A stretch of 64,000 bases of DNA, from contig SEMN01000525.1 of assembly GCA_005408345.1 (NCBI GenBank), positions 248,001-312,000 of the forward strand. Direction: 5' to 3'. Made by a program: the position numbers and the translations under genes. The notes beneath the pieces were generated by a model. The model searched no databases and was not told where the DNA came from. It saw only the letters and a list, made by a program, of their open reading frames with translations. Numbering within the stretch: the stretch's first letter is position 1; every line of letters starts with the position of its first letter. Below, piece by piece: positions 63,005-64,000 of this stretch. This stretch comes from Macquaria australasica (Eukaryota > Chordata > Actinopteri > Centrarchiformes > Percichthyidae).

Positions 63005-63122
63005 GCGTAAACAGGGCTGGAGAGAGAGAGAGAGAGAGAGAGAGGCAGGCAGAGGCAGACAGATTAGGTAGAGAAAATGTGCATGTTTGTGTGTGTGTGT
63101 GTGTGAGTGTGTGTGTGTGTGT
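63005..63122 (+). repeat. (GA)n and (GT)n microsatellites
   Basis: A GA tract of about eleven units at about 63020-63042 is followed by GCAGGC and AGGCAGAC units. An interrupted GT tract then runs from about 63088 to 63122. Confidence 0.9.
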
Positions 63123-63825
63123 CAGAGGGAGGGAAGCAGACAAGCGCAGTCACCAACAAAAACATAGCCTGGCTGTTCACTGAGCCTACATAAATGGCTT
63201 ACGTAAGACAGTACTCTCAGTACCAAAAAACAGCAAAAATCCATAAACACACATAGACGACCCCCCCCCCCACACACACACACACAAGTGTTGGTTTAAC
63301 TCCACTTGTGAGGACTTCATTCCCATAACCATAAAAAATAACTTCCACTACCTCCACTAGATGCATGTCCTTAATCTTTGCCTTTAAATAAAAGTGAAAC
63401 AATTGGCAAAATGACGTTAAGTGTCAAAAAAGAGCCTTATTCCCAGCATCTAAAATTCAATCTGGTTCACACACAAATAGCAAAACAAGTACACACACAC
63501 ACATTCACGGGAACACACACAGACGCAGTATGCTGTCAGAACAATGAGTACAGACACCACACGCTCTCTCTCTCTCATCCCCCCCCCCCTTGCCTCGCTC
63601 CACCTTCAGCTTTATAACGAGCCGTGCTGTACAGTTTTATTTACACCAGCCTCTTATCAGTGGTACAACAGCACAGAGACTGCCACTTGGAGAGGACAGG
63701 CCACAGTACTGCCTGTACCCTGTAGTGGAGTAGGTGTGTACCGCCATGCTCCCAGCACGTTTTTATCAAGGCTCAGAAAAGACTGGGCCCGTGCCAGGCT
63801 GCCTCTCAAAATAATAAAACATACT

Positions 63826-63826
<1 letters not shown>

Positions 63827-63874
<48 letters not shown>
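63827..63874 (+). repeat. (CA)24 microsatellite
   Basis: Forty-eight bases of perfect CA repeat. Confidence 0.96.
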
Positions 63875-63877
<3 letters not shown>

Positions 63878-64000
63878 TGAGTTTGCAATAAGTCACTGCA
63901 ACTACAGAGACATTATTGCACAGGTCATACAGTTGAGAGGTTTTCCATTTAGGGATGCAATGGGGTAAACCCACCTTAAGTAATTTAAACCACCTTTTCA

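Larger units (their letters stand above)
56011..64000 (-). other. zbtb16: zbtb16 upstream intron (partial): no gene seen
   Basis: This runs from the ZF3 acceptor off the edge of the window toward the expected large exon for the BTB domain and fingers 1-2, of which I see no trace. It contains a balanced block at about 58380-58740, fish repeat pieces at about 59095-59330 and 60820-60990, a G-rich tract at 60285-60304, a small tandem repeat at 61594-61620 and several (CA)n and (GA)n tracts near the end. Frames up to 125 codons (for example 57680-58063, 59389-59712) carry no recognisable domain. Confidence 0.85.

Overview
This window is vertebrate nuclear DNA, most probably from a teleost fish and perhaps a percomorph. 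It holds the 3' part of one gene on the minus strand, zbtb16 (PLZF), a BTB/POZ zinc-finger transcription repressor. Four coding exons can be placed to the base. In transcript order they are: zinc finger 3 (55924-56010), fingers 4-5 (17594-17764), fingers 6-7 (7951-8118), and fingers 8-9 with the conserved C-terminal tail and stop (4091-4320). The junctions have AG acceptors and GT donors and every intron is phase 1. The spliced product is 217 codons plus stop with seven intact C2H2 fingers. The exon(s) for the BTB domain, the central region and fingers 1-2 must lie beyond base 64000. The sequence does not tell me whether this is the a or b teleost paralogue.

Layout by coordinate: 1 to about 1227 is probably downstream flank or distal 3' UTR. 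About 1228-4090 is a plausible 3' UTR with a candidate poly(A) signal at its far end. 4091-4320 is the terminal exon. 4321-7950 is a 3.6-kb intron with a teleost interspersed repeat close to the upstream donor. 7951-8118 is the ZF6-7 exon, with a CAGCAG tandem acceptor. 8119-17593 is a 9.5-kb intron with a decayed LINE 3' end. 17594-17764 is the ZF4-5 exon. 17765-55923 is a 38-kb intron. 55924-56010 is the ZF3 exon. 56011-64000 is the start of the next upstream intron.

About 99 percent of the window is non-coding. It contains long microsatellites, pieces of fish interspersed repeats, and several balanced-composition blocks rich in homeodomain cores that look like conserved non-coding elements. 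Other sites of note are a strong CTCF core match, two full CRE palindromes and a cluster of CACATG E-boxes. I recognise no second protein-coding gene, RNA gene, CRISPR array or prokaryotic system. The other open frames are short, start anywhere, or are open because of simple repeats. Repeat and regulatory calls rest on pattern recognition and remembered repeat families, not on searches, and their confidence is set accordingly.
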